Of a DNA stretch of 64,000 nucleotides, positions 52,861-63,424 are shown one piece after another. The first letter of the stretch is position 1; every line of letters starts with the position of its first letter. The translations under genes were made by a program, and so were the position numbers. The notes under the pieces are model-generated. The model saw only the letters and a program-made list of their open reading frames with translations. It was not told the origin of the DNA and searched no databases. Source of the stretch: Rhodopirellula sp. SM50 (GTDB taxonomy: Bacteria; Planctomycetota; Planctomycetia; Pirellulales; Pirellulaceae); NCBI RefSeq assembly GCF_002289565.1, contig NZ_NTFY01000003.1, positions 1 through 64,000 on the forward strand, in the 5' to 3' direction.

Positions 52861-53793
52861 ATGATGAAACGATTGAATCGATGGTCGGTCCGCGCACCAC
52901 GAATTGCGACGGTGATCGCAGCTGCATGGGTGTTGTGCGCGTTGACGTCGTCAACTGAGGCCGCGGACAACAACAGATTACAGTTTTCCAAAAAGCTGTC
53001 CGCCGACCAACCGTACGGCGACACCACCACGCCAACCAATTTTTCGTCCGCCAGCGCGTCGAGTTCGTCTTTTTCGCAGATCGATTCCAACGGCCGAACC
53101 CGAAGTCGTAGTGACGCGACGGCGACCGCCACCGGAAACGCGGCCAGCTGGGCAGCGGCAAACGGTCAAGCCCGTTCGCTCAGAAAGAAGGATGGACACG
53201 CGGCGCAGAAGAATCGAGCCGCCAGTTCGGCGCGGGCAAAAGCCAAAGGCAACGCTGCACCGACCGATCGCTATTCCGATTCGAAGTTGCCACCAGAAAA
53301 CAAGCTTGCAACTTCCACCGCAACGGTGGTCAAGAACGGCATCAAGATCACGCGGTCGATCAATGCGACTGACGAGGGAACTGTGACGACCTTGGACGTG
53401 GTGACCAAGACGGATGAGCTTTCAGTGCTCGAAGGCCGCGACGGATCGATCGAGGTCCGTGTCCGCGATCGCAACAAGAACGCCGCCGGAAAGGTCGACG
53501 AGCAAGTTCATTCCGCCGCGTCACGTGACGAACTCAGGAAACAATCACCGAAACTGGTTCGCAAAATCGAGGCCTTTGAAAAAATTGCAGGCACGGTTCG
53601 TGCGTCGGTGGATCCCCGAACGGCGACCGCGTTCGGCAAAACCGCCGACGATCCTGGGCAACCACTGGAATTCGGGCAAGCCGGCAAGGCCAAGCAAATG
53701 ATGAAGCAGCATCTCGAAAACATGCTCCAGCAGAATCCGGACAACCCGCAACTGCAACAGATGATTCGCAAGCTGATCGAACAGCAGCGCTGA
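52861..53793 (+). CDS. small secreted protein, Ser/Ala-rich, unknown function
   Basis: A 310-residue protein starting MMKRLNRW with a signal peptide (IATVIAAAWVLCALTSSTEAA). Residues ~50-135 are low-complexity Ser/Ala/Thr/Lys. A beta-rich middle (KLATSTATVVKNGIKITRSINATDEGTVTTLDVVTKTDELSVLEGRDGSIEVRVRDRN) and a charged C-terminal helix (KAKQMMKQHLENMLQQNPDNPQLQQMIRKLIEQQR) follow. Not recognised. Its stop codon lies inside the first unit of a 19-bp tandem repeat. Confidence 0.6.
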   Translation: MMKRLNRWSVRAPRIATVIAAAWVLCALTSSTEAADNNRLQFSKKLSADQPYGDTTTPTNFSSASASSSSFSQIDSNGRTRSRSDATATATGNAASWAAANGQARSLRKKDGHAAQKNRAASSARAKAKGNAAPTDRYSDSKLPPENKLATSTATVVKNGIKITRSINATDEGTVTTLDVVTKTDELSVLEGRDGSIEVRVRDRNKNAAGKVDEQVHSAASRDELRKQSPKLVRKIEAFEKIAGTVRASVDPRTATAFGKTADDPGQPLEFGQAGKAKQMMKQHLENMLQQNPDNPQLQQMIRKLIEQQR

Positions 53794-53864
53794 CCGCAAT
53801 CGCCGGCGCTGACCGCAATCGCCGGCGCTGACCGCAATTGCCGGCGATCAACGCAATCGCCAGC
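53789..53864. repeat. 19-bp tandem repeat spanning two convergent gene ends
   Basis: Units GCTGACCGCAATCGCCGGC at 53789-53807 and 53808-53826, a one-base variant at 53827-53845 and a more diverged unit at 53846-53864. The first unit supplies the stop of the plus-strand gene (53791-53793), and the fourth supplies the stop of the minus-strand gene (53848). Confidence 0.92.
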
Positions 53865-56800
53865 GGACGCTGCTGCGAAGTCCGTCGTCCTCGAATTGCA
53901 TGTTCAGCTGGATCGAATCGATCCGGTTCATCAATCCGAACGGCTGTTGCGGGTCGAACGCCGGTTGGCGCTGCCGGGTCGGTTCGCCGTAGGTGTCGCT
54001 GACCATTCGAAAATCGGTCCAACGCCATTGGTCACCGTCCAGTTGGCGGGGATAAAAACCGTACAGTCGCTGATGTTCCGCCGCCGCCTGCGGCACGCTC
54101 TTGGATCCGCTAAGCATGAAGGGATAGAGTCGCCCCAGGCCGGACATGACGGCTTGACGATTGGCATCCGACGCGGCGGCGAAGAGCCCCGGCAATTGCG
54201 CTTTGCAGGCCGACGGAGAGACCTGCAGCAAGGCGGCATTCAAATCAGCCGGTGCGACACTGACCACGCGATCGTCGCTGGACCAGGGGATGTTGCGAAT
54301 CACCAGGTAATTGTCGACCACTTCGACGCCATACCGCAGCTTCACGACGCCCAACACGTCCATCGTCCAAACCCATTCGTCCCGATCTCCGACCTGGTAG
54401 AACGAAGCCCGGAAGTCGCGGTCACGACGCTCGCGCGAGAGACCGGACAGAGCTGCTTGACGCAGGTATTGCGACGTCCGCTCGGGCGACTTCGTTTCGA
54501 CCAGAATGCTGCAGGGACGCGTCAACATGGACAGCGCAACCGGGATCATCATCATTTCGTTGCCACCGCCCCGTAGCACATTGCCGCCGAAGGCACCAAA
54601 GATGTCGCCACTTCCCATCGCGATGATCGGATCGGCGTCAAAGACTGCGACGTGCACGCTGGGGCCAAAATCGTCCATCATCGCCGGGCTTGCGCCGGAA
54701 TAGCGTGTGAAGAACTCCGAGAAATTCCCGGCCATCACCTGCCAGGCCATGTCTTTTAAATTGGCTGAAAACTGCAGCACCGGCGTCGGTTCCACGATCG
54801 GCACACGCAGCGCGGTCTGGTCGTCCTGGTGCGCCATGAACATCTTCAACCCGTTGTAGATCGAATTATCGACCAGCGGCAGGATGAACGTGGACAGTTC
54901 CAGTTGATCGCGACCGACGTCATCCAATCGAATCGCGATCGGATCGAAAAAGCGGCGCCAATACCGGGAGTAGTTTTCGACATACCGACGGTACGCTTCC
55001 GCTTCGGCCGGCGTCACTTTGTCCAGTGGGACTTCGGGCAACGTCCGCATGCGAGGCAAAGAATCATAGTGCTCGCTGCGCACCAGTCCGTTCGCGTCGA
55101 CCATCACGTCCTCGCGCTGCCAGCCTTGCGGAAGGTATCCGCTGTCCACCAGGGCGGGCAGAGAATCAATGTTGGCATGACCATCCAATCGAGCGAGCAT
55201 GACCTGGGCGGTGAGTGCCTCCATCTTGGCCTTGGCGATGACCCGCCTGCGTTGACCGATCTTCATTCGCGGCCCCACCAATCGTCGCACGAACGGATCG
55301 GACAGATACGCATACAAACGCGTCTCTTCGTTGACCGGCAATTGCGTCAACATGTAGCGAAACTCCGCGCTCGCCCCGAGACTGTCCGCACCGTCGCGCG
55401 CGTGCAGATCGATCGCTTGTTGGAGTTCACCGCGATGGGTACTGGCAAACAAGAGGTCGTCTCGGAGCGCTAAATACGCAGGGCCACCCGATTGAGTGGG
55501 CAACTCCATGACGGACTCCGTGCTCAGATCGGATGCGCCGAGCAGCCCCAGCAGGTTGCGTAACAGTTGTGGCTGTCTCAATCGCGCGACGATCGTCACC
55601 TCGGTGCCATCGATGAAAAACAGATCCGGCGCGAACAACGCCATCTCGCTGGTCAAGCCAGACGTCAACACGGCATCCACCCAATCCCGGGTCATTCCCA
55701 GTCGTGCGAGATAACGCGATTGCAGGTTGTACTGAAGGCAATTGCCCGTCAGCGTGGTACCGATGCTGGCGATGAAGGGGGCGCCGGTATCCAGCAACGC
55801 CGAAATCGACTCGGGTTTGCCGACGTAGACAAAGAAACGGTCCGGTGGCACACGACGAGCCATGTCGAGGCTGCCGCCGGGTTGTCCGTCCAACATTTCT
55901 TCAAACGGGTGCGACTTGACTTCGACACCCGCAAGTGATTCCACATCGATCGTCGCCGCTTGGCCCGAATCGGTCGCGCGGAGCTGTTGCAGTTGAAGGG
56001 TTTCTTCGATCGCGGCGCGGCCTCCCAAGACGGAAAACATCGAGAGATTGCGTTGCGGGTCGGCGTCCGGCGGAGCGGTCAGCCCGGCCTGATCCCAGAC
56101 CTGTAACACACCCCCGTCGGCTGCGATCGCGTAGGGTCTCCAAGCGAATTTCCTGGCGTCGGCCAGTAGCTGGCGCAAGTCCGCGTAGGATGATTCGGAT
56201 CCGTTTGTGGCGTCCCACCGAATCGTCTGCTGGGTGTTCAGCACTTGGTTGTCGACCTGCAGATCCAGCGATTGGGCAAGCGGTTCGCCGGACACCAGCA
56301 CCAATCGATACTGCAAGTTGGGTTGCTCGGCAGCGAGCTTGGCACTGTCACGGTTGATGATCGGGCGAATCTTCACCTGCTGGGTTTGAATCAATTGCCG
56401 GTCAATGGCGACACGTTCGCATTGGCCGTCGGTGTACAGCACCCAGTGTTTTCCGTCGTCAACGAACGGGCGCAATTGGAACGCCAAAACGGTTCGATTC
56501 TCGCGAGCAACGATTTGTCGCTGCTTCGGTTGGGACAGGGAAAACTGGAACCGGACGTCGGGGATCAAATGAACAAAGGGACCTTCCAGGGGCTGGCTGT
56601 CGATGAAATCGGTCAGCTCCTCGATCCGGAAATTGGCGGTCCCCCAACGCTGTGCAACGTAGTCCCACCGCTTGTCCTTGGCCAAGTCGGCGATCGAGCC
56701 TGGCCCCACCCCTTGTCCGTCCTGGGCGTACTGACGACAGGCCTCGAACCCCATTTGCACCTGCCAGCGACCGTTTCGGATTTGACGTTCTTCCAACGCC

Positions 56801-57087
56801 GCATACATCCGCTTGCCCAGCTGCCGCAACCGCGAGGGTTCGGTCGGCATCAGGTACAACTCGCGGACCGCAGCGTGGGACTCGGGCGCCCGTACTCGCC
56901 ACAGGCCATCGGCCGGCAGTGCAATGGTCCCGACGTAGGCGTGCAGCGGTCCGTCGGCGATCCGGCCATGTGACGTGTCACCGACGACCGTCTCGGCCTT
57001 GCCCGAAACCGTCAGTAACTGCAGCGTGACCAGACAGGCGACAAATCGAGATCCGATTGGCCAGGATGGGAGTGTTCGATGGCACAT
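53848..57087 (-). CDS. very large secreted protein of unknown function
   Basis: A 1079-residue protein with a signal peptide (GSRFVACLVTLQLLTVSGKAE). No family could be named. The middle third (FFVYVGKPESISALLDTGAPFIASIGTTLTGN... and AVLTSGLTSEMALFAPDLFFIDGTEVTIVARL) resembles secreted planctomycete proteins of the DUF3352 style, such as the one at 28905. The protein is rich in Arg, Gln and Asp, with no catalytic motif and a single hydrophobic segment. ATG 57087 precedes the signal peptide; a TTG at 57114 would add 9 residues. It stands alone, with convergent and divergent neighbours. Confidence 0.6.
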   Translation of the reverse strand: MCHRTLPSWPIGSRFVACLVTLQLLTVSGKAETVVGDTSHGRIADGPLHAYVGTIALPADGLWRVRAPESHAAVRELYLMPTEPSRLRQLGKRMYAALEERQIRNGRWQVQMGFEACRQYAQDGQGVGPGSIADLAKDKRWDYVAQRWGTANFRIEELTDFIDSQPLEGPFVHLIPDVRFQFSLSQPKQRQIVARENRTVLAFQLRPFVDDGKHWVLYTDGQCERVAIDRQLIQTQQVKIRPIINRDSAKLAAEQPNLQYRLVLVSGEPLAQSLDLQVDNQVLNTQQTIRWDATNGSESSYADLRQLLADARKFAWRPYAIAADGGVLQVWDQAGLTAPPDADPQRNLSMFSVLGGRAAIEETLQLQQLRATDSGQAATIDVESLAGVEVKSHPFEEMLDGQPGGSLDMARRVPPDRFFVYVGKPESISALLDTGAPFIASIGTTLTGNCLQYNLQSRYLARLGMTRDWVDAVLTSGLTSEMALFAPDLFFIDGTEVTIVARLRQPQLLRNLLGLLGASDLSTESVMELPTQSGGPAYLALRDDLLFASTHRGELQQAIDLHARDGADSLGASAEFRYMLTQLPVNEETRLYAYLSDPFVRRLVGPRMKIGQRRRVIAKAKMEALTAQVMLARLDGHANIDSLPALVDSGYLPQGWQREDVMVDANGLVRSEHYDSLPRMRTLPEVPLDKVTPAEAEAYRRYVENYSRYWRRFFDPIAIRLDDVGRDQLELSTFILPLVDNSIYNGLKMFMAHQDDQTALRVPIVEPTPVLQFSANLKDMAWQVMAGNFSEFFTRYSGASPAMMDDFGPSVHVAVFDADPIIAMGSGDIFGAFGGNVLRGGGNEMMMIPVALSMLTRPCSILVETKSPERTSQYLRQAALSGLSRERRDRDFRASFYQVGDRDEWVWTMDVLGVVKLRYGVEVVDNYLVIRNIPWSSDDRVVSVAPADLNAALLQVSPSACKAQLPGLFAAASDANRQAVMSGLGRLYPFMLSGSKSVPQAAAEHQRLYGFYPRQLDGDQWRWTDFRMVSDTYGEPTRQRQPAFDPQQPFGLMNRIDSIQLNMQFEDDGLRSSVRWRLR

Positions 57088-57223
57088 GACAGCGGTTCCT
57101 GGGATGAGATGCAACGCGAGTCGTGAGCCAAAAGCTCACTCTCGACGGTTCAGCCTATGGCATCAGGGAGCCCGTGGCGAACAGCGTCGTGTGCAAAATC
57201 TTCGGAATCGCCAAATCGTGCCT

Positions 57224-57673
57224 TCAGAAGACGCGAATCACTTCCACGACAAAATGGAGTGTGGCGTTGGGCGGAATCGCGGGCGCACGGCCATCCTCAC
57301 CGTAGCCCAATTCCGGTGGAATCTCCAACTCGATCATTCCGCCTTCGCCGACCAACTGCAACCCTTCGGTGAATCCCGGGACGACTTTTTGAAGCGAGAA
57401 AATAACCGGCTCTCCCTGGGAATAAGAGCTGTCGAAGACGGTTCCGTCATCCAGTTTTCCCAAGTAATGGGCTCGCACATGGCCACCCGGCTGAGCTCGC
57501 TTTCCGTCCGACCGACGCAACACCCGATACTTCAGCCCTGATTTCGTCGTCGTAAACTCCTGCGGCGCGTCCGCGTCGGCCGGCCCCGGACCCGGCAACA
57601 ATCCGGAACATCCAGTCGCCAAACAGAGAGCGATGCAAAGTAAGCCGACCCGTGACATCCCAACGGTGTGCAT
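57224..57673 (-). CDS. FKBP-type peptidyl-prolyl isomerase lipoprotein
   Basis: A 149-residue lipoprotein: signal GLLCIALCLATGC with lipobox ATGC, a short linker, then one FKBP domain (TTKSGLKYRVLRRSDGKRAQPGGHVRAHYLGKLDDGTVFDSSYSQGEPVIFSLQKVVPGFTEGLQLVGEGGMIELEIPPELGYGEDG...NATLHFVVEVIRVF). Aromatic and acidic active-site residues (Tyr of HYLGKL, DSS, FSL, GYGEDG, LHF) are conserved. It catalyses proline isomerisation during folding of exported proteins. ATG at 57673 or 57658; both give the same mature protein. Confidence 0.92.
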   Translation of the reverse strand: MHTVGMSRVGLLCIALCLATGCSGLLPGPGPADADAPQEFTTTKSGLKYRVLRRSDGKRAQPGGHVRAHYLGKLDDGTVFDSSYSQGEPVIFSLQKVVPGFTEGLQLVGEGGMIELEIPPELGYGEDGRAPAIPPNATLHFVVEVIRVF

Positions 57674-57876
57674 GGTGTGCGATCCTGACGAAAGTTTCAA
57701 AAGCAGAAGAATGGGCGACCGCTTCGGGCACGCGCGGAGAACGGCCATCGGGCCGGACAAAGCATAGATTCACGGGAAAGCCTTTCACAAGCCCGGTAGA
57801 AATCGCATCACCCGATAAGGCCAGCAGCTATCATAAACAAAGGGGAGTGCGTGTCCCACGAGCCAAAGGTGCTCCA

Positions 57877-59691
57877 ATGAGTTCATCAACCTTGGAAAAT
57901 CGCCTCGGGGTGCTGTGCACCCTGATGGCTGTGATTTGGGTTCCCTGGCCGCTGGGTCAGCCCGCGCCGGGTCAGTCGGCGCTGGGTCAGCCCGCGCCGG
58001 GTCAGTCGGCGCTGGGTCAGTCGGCGCTGGGTCAGTCGGCGCCGGGTCAGTCGGCGGTACGGCAACGCATCCAGCCGGTCAGATTGAGAGCCGACGATGC
58101 CAGCCGGCGGTTTGTGGACCGTCTGGTGCCCGGCTCGCACGTCAAGGTTTTCATTCCCAGTCTGCCCTACATCTACATCTCGCACGCCATCAACGGTGCG
58201 ATGATCAAGCCCAGCGACAATGCCCGGGGCTGGGAATACGACATGGCGGTGTCGCATGAGCAGATCGACGACACCACCTACGAATTCAAACTCCGCCAAG
58301 GCGTTCAGTTTCAGGATGGGACGCGATTCGATGCCGACGCGGTGGTCAGGAACATGGACGCCTTCAAACTGGCTCCCACGTTGTACAGCAAGATCGACCA
58401 GGTTTTTGACCGCTGCGAAAAAGTCGACGACTTCACGGTCAGGTTTTTCCTGAAGGAAAAGTACGGCTGTTTCATGAACGATCTGATCTGGATGCAGTTC
58501 TACAGCGACGAGTACCTGAAGCTCGATGGGTGGAACGGAAAGGCAACCTGTCCCAATCTATCCGCCCCCGGACCCTACGGCCTGGGCCCCTACATCTTGA
58601 CCGAAGGTTACGTCGAAGGCGATCGCCAAACCCCCAAAGCCGTCCTGAAAGCGAACCCGAACTATTGGGACCAGCGTTATCCCAAAATCGAAACGATCAC
58701 CGTGTTCACGGAACTGGACAGTCGGCGGGCCAAGAACGGTGTGTTGGAAACCGAGGGCGAGTTGGACATCGCCTTCATCCCGCCGGAATACAAAGTCGAC
58801 ACGATCCTGTCCCCGTACGCCAAACTCGTCGCCTCGCCGACGACGAACAACATCGCGATCCACATGAATCTGATCAACGGCAATCCCAAGCTGTTGGAGG
58901 TCGACGTCCGCCGCGCACTCAACGAAGCCCTGCACCAACGCAATCTTTGGCACTTCGTCTTCGATCGTGAAGCCACGTTGTCTCCGACCCAGGCGTCACC
59001 CTTCTTTCCCGGCATGCGAAAAGCCACCCAGTTGTTGAAACCGTACTCCGAATTGGAGGATCCGTACGATGCCGCCAAGCGCGCTCAATTGAAACGGCGG
59101 CTCAACGGGCTGCGTCTCAAAGTCCTGACGCAAAACCGCTACATGGACTTGTGGCGCAGCATCGAAACCCAACTGGGCTACGTCGGCGTCACGTTGGACA
59201 TCGAGGAAGTCAAAAGCGAAAAAGAAATCTTTGATCCGTTACTGACGACCAATCAAGATCAAAATGAAGTCCAATGGGATCTGTTGGTTTGGGGCAACGA
59301 CGACTGGTTTTTCAACCATCCCTTCACCGCCTTTCTCGTCTATCGGACGCATAACGTTTGGAGCACCATTTTCCCAGATCCCATCTTGGATGGTTACATC
59401 GAAGAAATGTTCCAGGCGAGTGTCGAAGATCCGGGATTCGACGAGATCACCTACAAGATTGTCAAACGCGTCTACGACCAGGCCTACATGCTGTTCGTGC
59501 CAACGCCGAACAATGTCTTTGCGGTCAACAAAGAAGTCGGGTTCAAACCGTACCGCATGGCCTGTTATCCGCTGTGGAAAATCCAGGTGACCGACCAGCA
59601 CTGGTCGGTCCGCAAGGGGGCTTACCCGGAAGCAAGAAAAGAGCCGATGAAAGTGACTCGCATTCAATTCGACGCCGGAGAGAGCCCATGA
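57877..59691 (+). CDS. family-5 (dipeptide/oligopeptide-type) substrate-binding protein
   Basis: A 604-residue exported binding protein. After a signal sequence ([18 protein letters not shown]) comes a pentapeptide linker, residues 27-61, of seven GQ(S/P)A(L/P/V) repeats. The body is the SBP_bac_5 fold: [62 protein letters not shown]...[20 protein letters not shown] and [13 protein letters not shown]. No permease or ATPase genes follow; instead, its stop overlaps the start of a chemoreceptor gene by 4 nt (ATGA). It therefore probably senses rather than imports its ligand, presenting it to the receptor. ATG 57877 has AAAGG upstream. Confidence 0.82.
   Translation: MSSSTLENRLGVLCTLMAVIWVPWPLGQPAPGQSALGQPAPGQSALGQSALGQSAPGQSAVRQRIQPVRLRADDASRRFVDRLVPGSHVKVFIPSLPYIYISHAINGAMIKPSDNARGWEYDMAVSHEQIDDTTYEFKLRQGVQFQDGTRFDADAVVRNMDAFKLAPTLYSKIDQVFDRCEKVDDFTVRFFLKEKYGCFMNDLIWMQFYSDEYLKLDGWNGKATCPNLSAPGPYGLGPYILTEGYVEGDRQTPKAVLKANPNYWDQRYPKIETITVFTELDSRRAKNGVLETEGELDIAFIPPEYKVDTILSPYAKLVASPTTNNIAIHMNLINGNPKLLEVDVRRALNEALHQRNLWHFVFDREATLSPTQASPFFPGMRKATQLLKPYSELEDPYDAAKRAQLKRRLNGLRLKVLTQNRYMDLWRSIETQLGYVGVTLDIEEVKSEKEIFDPLLTTNQDQNEVQWDLLVWGNDDWFFNHPFTAFLVYRTHNVWSTIFPDPILDGYIEEMFQASVEDPGFDEITYKIVKRVYDQAYMLFVPTPNNVFAVNKEVGFKPYRMACYPLWKIQVTDQHWSVRKGAYPEARKEPMKVTRIQFDAGESP
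57955..58059 (+). repeat. 15-bp in-frame tandem repeat (seven copies)
   Basis: Seven 15-bp units of the type GGTCAGTCGGCGCTG run from 57955 to 58059 in frame with the binding protein, giving the [10 protein letters not shown] linker. Unit sequences alternate, consistent with recent expansion. Confidence 0.95.
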
Positions 59692-61781
59692 AAAACCGAG
59701 GCGTACTGGGGAAACTGTTGCTGTTGGTAGGGATTTCCGTCGTCGCGTTCTGTGCGGTGGGCATCTTCGGGATCGTCAGCAACAAGAGAATCCACGATTC
59801 GGTCGACCGTGTTCGCTTGTCGGCCGAACAGTTTCAAAAGGGGGCGTTAAACATCACCGATCCGCTCAGCGAACTCAGGCAACTGACGCTGACGATGGTG
59901 ATGGCGCCGAATCTGGAACTGCAGGAGCAACTCAACGACGAGCAGCGTTTGCTGACCAATCGGCTGGACCAGACGTTCAACCAGTGGGACCTTGCGGCGA
60001 ACAGCCGACGTGAGAAGGAAGCGTTCCAGAACCTGCGGGCCAGCTGGGAGGACTACCGTGAGATCAAAGATTTCACCGTCGACAAGGTCATGGGCGGATA
60101 CCGAGAGGAGGCGTTCATCAATGCGATCCGGGCGGAAAACGATCAATTCCAGGTGGTCAACGACCACGTGCAAGGTTGGCAGCAGGCGATCATCGCCGAC
60201 GCCGAAGCCGTCAATCAGTCGGCCGGCGAGATTGCCGACAATGCCTTGCTCGTGTTCATCTTGGCGATCGTCATCGCCACCGCACTGATCGGCGGATTCG
60301 GTTTCATCACCACCCGCAGGATCGTCGGTCCGATCGAAACGTTGAAGAAGACGGCATCGAAGATCGCCGAGCACGCGTCGAGTGCGACGATCGGCGAGGC
60401 ACTGGACGAACGCATTGACGTTCATTCCAACGACGAACTCGGCGCGCTCGCACGTGCCTTCAACACGATGATCGAGAACATGCACGCGGCGATGGAAAAA
60501 TTGGACGTGGCCGAGAAACGCACCCAAGCGATTTTAAATTCGACGGCCGATGGCATCCTGACGATCGATGCCAAGGGCACCATCCAATCGCTCAACGCGT
60601 CCTGCGAATCGCTGTTGAACTATCGAGCGTCGGAATTGCGTGGGCAGTCGGTCACCGCCATCATCCCCAGCTTTCGATTCAACGGACGCGCCCCCGCTTC
60701 GACCGCCACCGCCGCGGGCGCGGGCCGAGCGTCCCGATCCGATCGCCATGGCGATGAGAGCGAAGCTTACGGCGTGGACAAGCAGGGCCGTCAGGTCCCC
60801 ATCGCGCTGCGCGTCACCCAAATGGAATTTTCAGGAGAACGGATCTTTATCGCGACGCTCCAAGACATCGAGCGTCGCAAACAAGACGAGCAGGAACGAA
60901 CGCGATTGTTTGAAGCCATTCGGGAAACCGTCAGCCACCTGTCGGTCGCCAGTTCCGAAATCTCGGCGACGATGAAACAGCAATCCCTGGGGATCGAAGA
61001 ACAGGCCAGCGCGGTCACGCAAACGTCTTCGGCCGTCGAAGAAGCCGCCCGAACCGCCCAGGAGTCCATGCATTTGGCCAACGAGGTCGCCGAAGCCTCG
61101 CGGCGGGCCGACGAAGTCGGACGCTCGGGACGCAAGGCGATCGAAGACACCCGGGTTTCGATGAACAACGTTCGAGAACGGGTCGAATCGACCGCCGACA
61201 GCATTCTGATGTTGGCCGAACGCGCACAAGCGATCGGGGAAATCATCACGACCGTCAACGAAATCGCCGACCAAACCAATCTGCTGGCGCTCAATGCGGC
61301 CATTGAAGCATCCCGCGCGGGCGAAGCCGGCAAGGGGTTTTCGGTCGTCGCCGCGGAGGTCAAATCGCTGGCCCAACAAGCCAGGCAATCCACCGGCCAA
61401 ATCCGCGAGATCTTGAGCGAGATTCAGCATGCCACCAACCACGCGGTGCTGGCGACCGAACAGGGCACGCAATCGGTCGGCGATGCCAGCGGCGTCGTCG
61501 TCAAGGCCGAGCAGACGATCGAAACGTTGGTGACCATGGTCGGTGAAGCTTCACGCGTTGCCACACGGATCGTGACCGCGTCCAGCCAGCAAGCGACCAG
61601 CATGGACCAGATCACCGAGTCGATGAACCAGATCGATCGGACAACCCGGCAGGCGATGGCGGCCACTCACCAAACCGCCCATTCGGCCGAAGACTTGAAT
61701 CAGCTGGGAAGTCGTTTGGCCGAACTGTTGGCAGACGACGCCTCGGTCGACCGACTGACCCCGGCATCACATTCGGCCTGA
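59688..61781 (+). CDS. methyl-accepting chemotaxis protein with internal PAS domain
   Basis: A 697-residue chemoreceptor. TM1 at ~8-30, a periplasmic four-helix-type sensor domain (~35-180), TM2 at ~185-208, HAMP (~211-275), a PAS domain (~285-395, [37 protein letters not shown]...[15 protein letters not shown]) with an Ala/Arg/Thr-rich insert, and the kinase-control domain with the conserved tip [47 protein letters not shown]. No pentapeptide tether for CheR is visible. It overlaps the binding-protein gene by 4 nt and the convergent histidine kinase by 82 bp. CheA/CheW genes are not in the window. Confidence 0.92.
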   Translation: MKNRGVLGKLLLLVGISVVAFCAVGIFGIVSNKRIHDSVDRVRLSAEQFQKGALNITDPLSELRQLTLTMVMAPNLELQEQLNDEQRLLTNRLDQTFNQWDLAANSRREKEAFQNLRASWEDYREIKDFTVDKVMGGYREEAFINAIRAENDQFQVVNDHVQGWQQAIIADAEAVNQSAGEIADNALLVFILAIVIATALIGGFGFITTRRIVGPIETLKKTASKIAEHASSATIGEALDERIDVHSNDELGALARAFNTMIENMHAAMEKLDVAEKRTQAILNSTADGILTIDAKGTIQSLNASCESLLNYRASELRGQSVTAIIPSFRFNGRAPASTATAAGAGRASRSDRHGDESEAYGVDKQGRQVPIALRVTQMEFSGERIFIATLQDIERRKQDEQERTRLFEAIRETVSHLSVASSEISATMKQQSLGIEEQASAVTQTSSAVEEAARTAQESMHLANEVAEASRRADEVGRSGRKAIEDTRVSMNNVRERVESTADSILMLAERAQAIGEIITTVNEIADQTNLLALNAAIEASRAGEAGKGFSVVAAEVKSLAQQARQSTGQIREILSEIQHATNHAVLATEQGTQSVGDASGVVVKAEQTIETLVTMVGEASRVATRIVTASSQQATSMDQITESMNQIDRTTRQAMAATHQTAHSAEDLNQLGSRLAELLADDASVDRLTPASHSA

Positions 61782-63322
61782 GTTTTGGGCTCTGACGACA
61801 AGTGCGGCAAGGTGAAATGGACCACCAATCCGCCCTGCCGATGCGGGGTCGTCCAGATCTGGCCGTCGTGGGCTTCCACGATCGTGCGACTGATCGACAA
61901 CCCCATCCCCAGCCCGTCTTGTTTGGACGTAAAGAACGCGTCAAACAATTTGTCCTGCTCCTGCTTCGGCACGCCCATCCCCGTGTCCTCCACCGAGACC
62001 TGGACCCTTGACTCGTCCAAGGCGGTCCGTACCGTGATCCTACGGAGCTCGCGGCCGGTGACCGCTTCAAGTCCGTTGCGAACCAGATTGACGACGACTT
62101 GCTCCAACTGCACGCGATCGGCATGGACGACGATCGGCGAGGGCGACAACTCCAGACGGATCGATGCGTCCGCGACGTGTGTCATCGGCGTCAGAATTGC
62201 CACCGCATCGCGAATCACCGCATTCATGTCCAGCGTGGAACGGACTCCATCGGTTTTGCCGACAAACGCTCGCAAACGCCGGATGATCTCGCCGGCCCGC
62301 ACCGCCTGCTCGGCGATCAGGCGATTCAATTCTTGCAGCGTTTGCCCCAATTCGTCGGGGCAGTTTTCGAGCTTCTTCTCGGCGACGGCCGCAAAGTTGG
62401 CAATCGCGTAGAGCGGTTGATTGACCTCGTGCGCGATGCCGGCGACCAACTCTCCCATCGTCGAGAGCCGTGAAACATGCGCGAGCTGGGCCTCTTTTTC
62501 TCGCAGCTGATTCTCGGCCTGTTTGCGCTTCGTGACGTCACTCATGAAACAGTAGTGGCCGTCGTGCTCGCCTCGTGCATTGAAGGTTTTCACCAACAAC
62601 AACTGCTTGAAGAACACCGATCCGTCTTTTCGCAGCGCGCGGCATTCCGCCGTCGCACGCCCCTCACGCAACATCGTCTCGTAACCCTCGCGCGCGACGA
62701 GTTGATTGTCTTCGGGGACGGTCACCGTCCACGATTGGCCGAGCAACTCGTCGGGTTGGTAACCCAGCATCTCGGCGTACTGCGGCTTGACCATGATGAA
62801 ACGTCCCTCCCGGTCCAGCCGCGAGATGCCTTGCATCGCATTCTCAATCGCTAAATTCAGCTGGTCGAGTTCCTCGTTCGCTCGCTTTTGGTCGGTGATA
62901 TCAATATCAATTCCGATGAACCCCGTCGGGTTCCCGGACTTGTCGGTGACCAGCGAAATGATCGTGGACGCCCAAAACTTGGTGCCGTCTTTTCGCCGCT
63001 GCTGATACACGCCCTTCCATGATCCGGTCTCAAAGACTTGCCGCATGCGTTCACGTTCGACCCGCTCTTCCTCCGGTTCGACGATAAACGTGACGGGTTT
63101 ACCCAAGACTTCTTCCGGCGTATAGCCGTACAACTCCTGGGCGCCGCGTCCCCAGAAGGTCACCTCGCCGTCCAGGTTGGTGCCGATGACCGATTCTTGC
63201 ACGCTATCGAGTAACTGCGACTGATAGTGCTCGCTCGTCGTCGGCTGGCCGGATCGGTTCGCCGTTTCGAACTCAGCCAACTGCGAACGCAGCGATTCAA
63301 TTTCGTTTTTTAATTCATCCAT
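61700..63322 (-). CDS. two-PAS sensor histidine kinase
   Basis: A 540-residue soluble kinase without membrane segments. After a short coiled coil are PAS 1 (~38-145, [40 protein letters not shown]) and PAS 2 (~155-265), a HisKA-type helix with [16 protein letters not shown] (phospho-accepting His298) and an HATPase domain with [19 protein letters not shown] and [19 protein letters not shown]. It is of the 'HEVNQPL' class often found with LuxR/NarL-type or C4-dicarboxylate-type regulators; no response regulator gene is adjacent. Its last 82 bp lie antisense to the end of the chemoreceptor gene and encode a Ser/Ala/Lys-rich tail. ATG 63322. Confidence 0.9.
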   Translation of the reverse strand: MDELKNEIESLRSQLAEFETANRSGQPTTSEHYQSQLLDSVQESVIGTNLDGEVTFWGRGAQELYGYTPEEVLGKPVTFIVEPEEERVERERMRQVFETGSWKGVYQQRRKDGTKFWASTIISLVTDKSGNPTGFIGIDIDITDQKRANEELDQLNLAIENAMQGISRLDREGRFIMVKPQYAEMLGYQPDELLGQSWTVTVPEDNQLVAREGYETMLREGRATAECRALRKDGSVFFKQLLLVKTFNARGEHDGHYCFMSDVTKRKQAENQLREKEAQLAHVSRLSTMGELVAGIAHEVNQPLYAIANFAAVAEKKLENCPDELGQTLQELNRLIAEQAVRAGEIIRRLRAFVGKTDGVRSTLDMNAVIRDAVAILTPMTHVADASIRLELSPSPIVVHADRVQLEQVVVNLVRNGLEAVTGRELRRITVRTALDESRVQVSVEDTGMGVPKQEQDKLFDAFFTSKQDGLGMGLSISRTIVEAHDGQIWTTPHRQGGLVVHFTLPHLSSEPKTQAECDAGVSRSTEASSANSSAKRLPS

Positions 63323-63424
63323 GGGCGCACGATGACACCGTCTTTTGGCTGCGAATCCGCTCGACACTTCTGTACCGCTCGATCCTTAACATAGCAGAAT
63401 TGTTGGACGGAAACGTCGCCGTTC

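Noticed and set aside
59358-59687. Longer N-terminus of the chemoreceptor.
   Set aside because: This frame overlaps the binding-protein gene in another frame and is not membrane-like; the ATG at 59688 gives a proper TM1.
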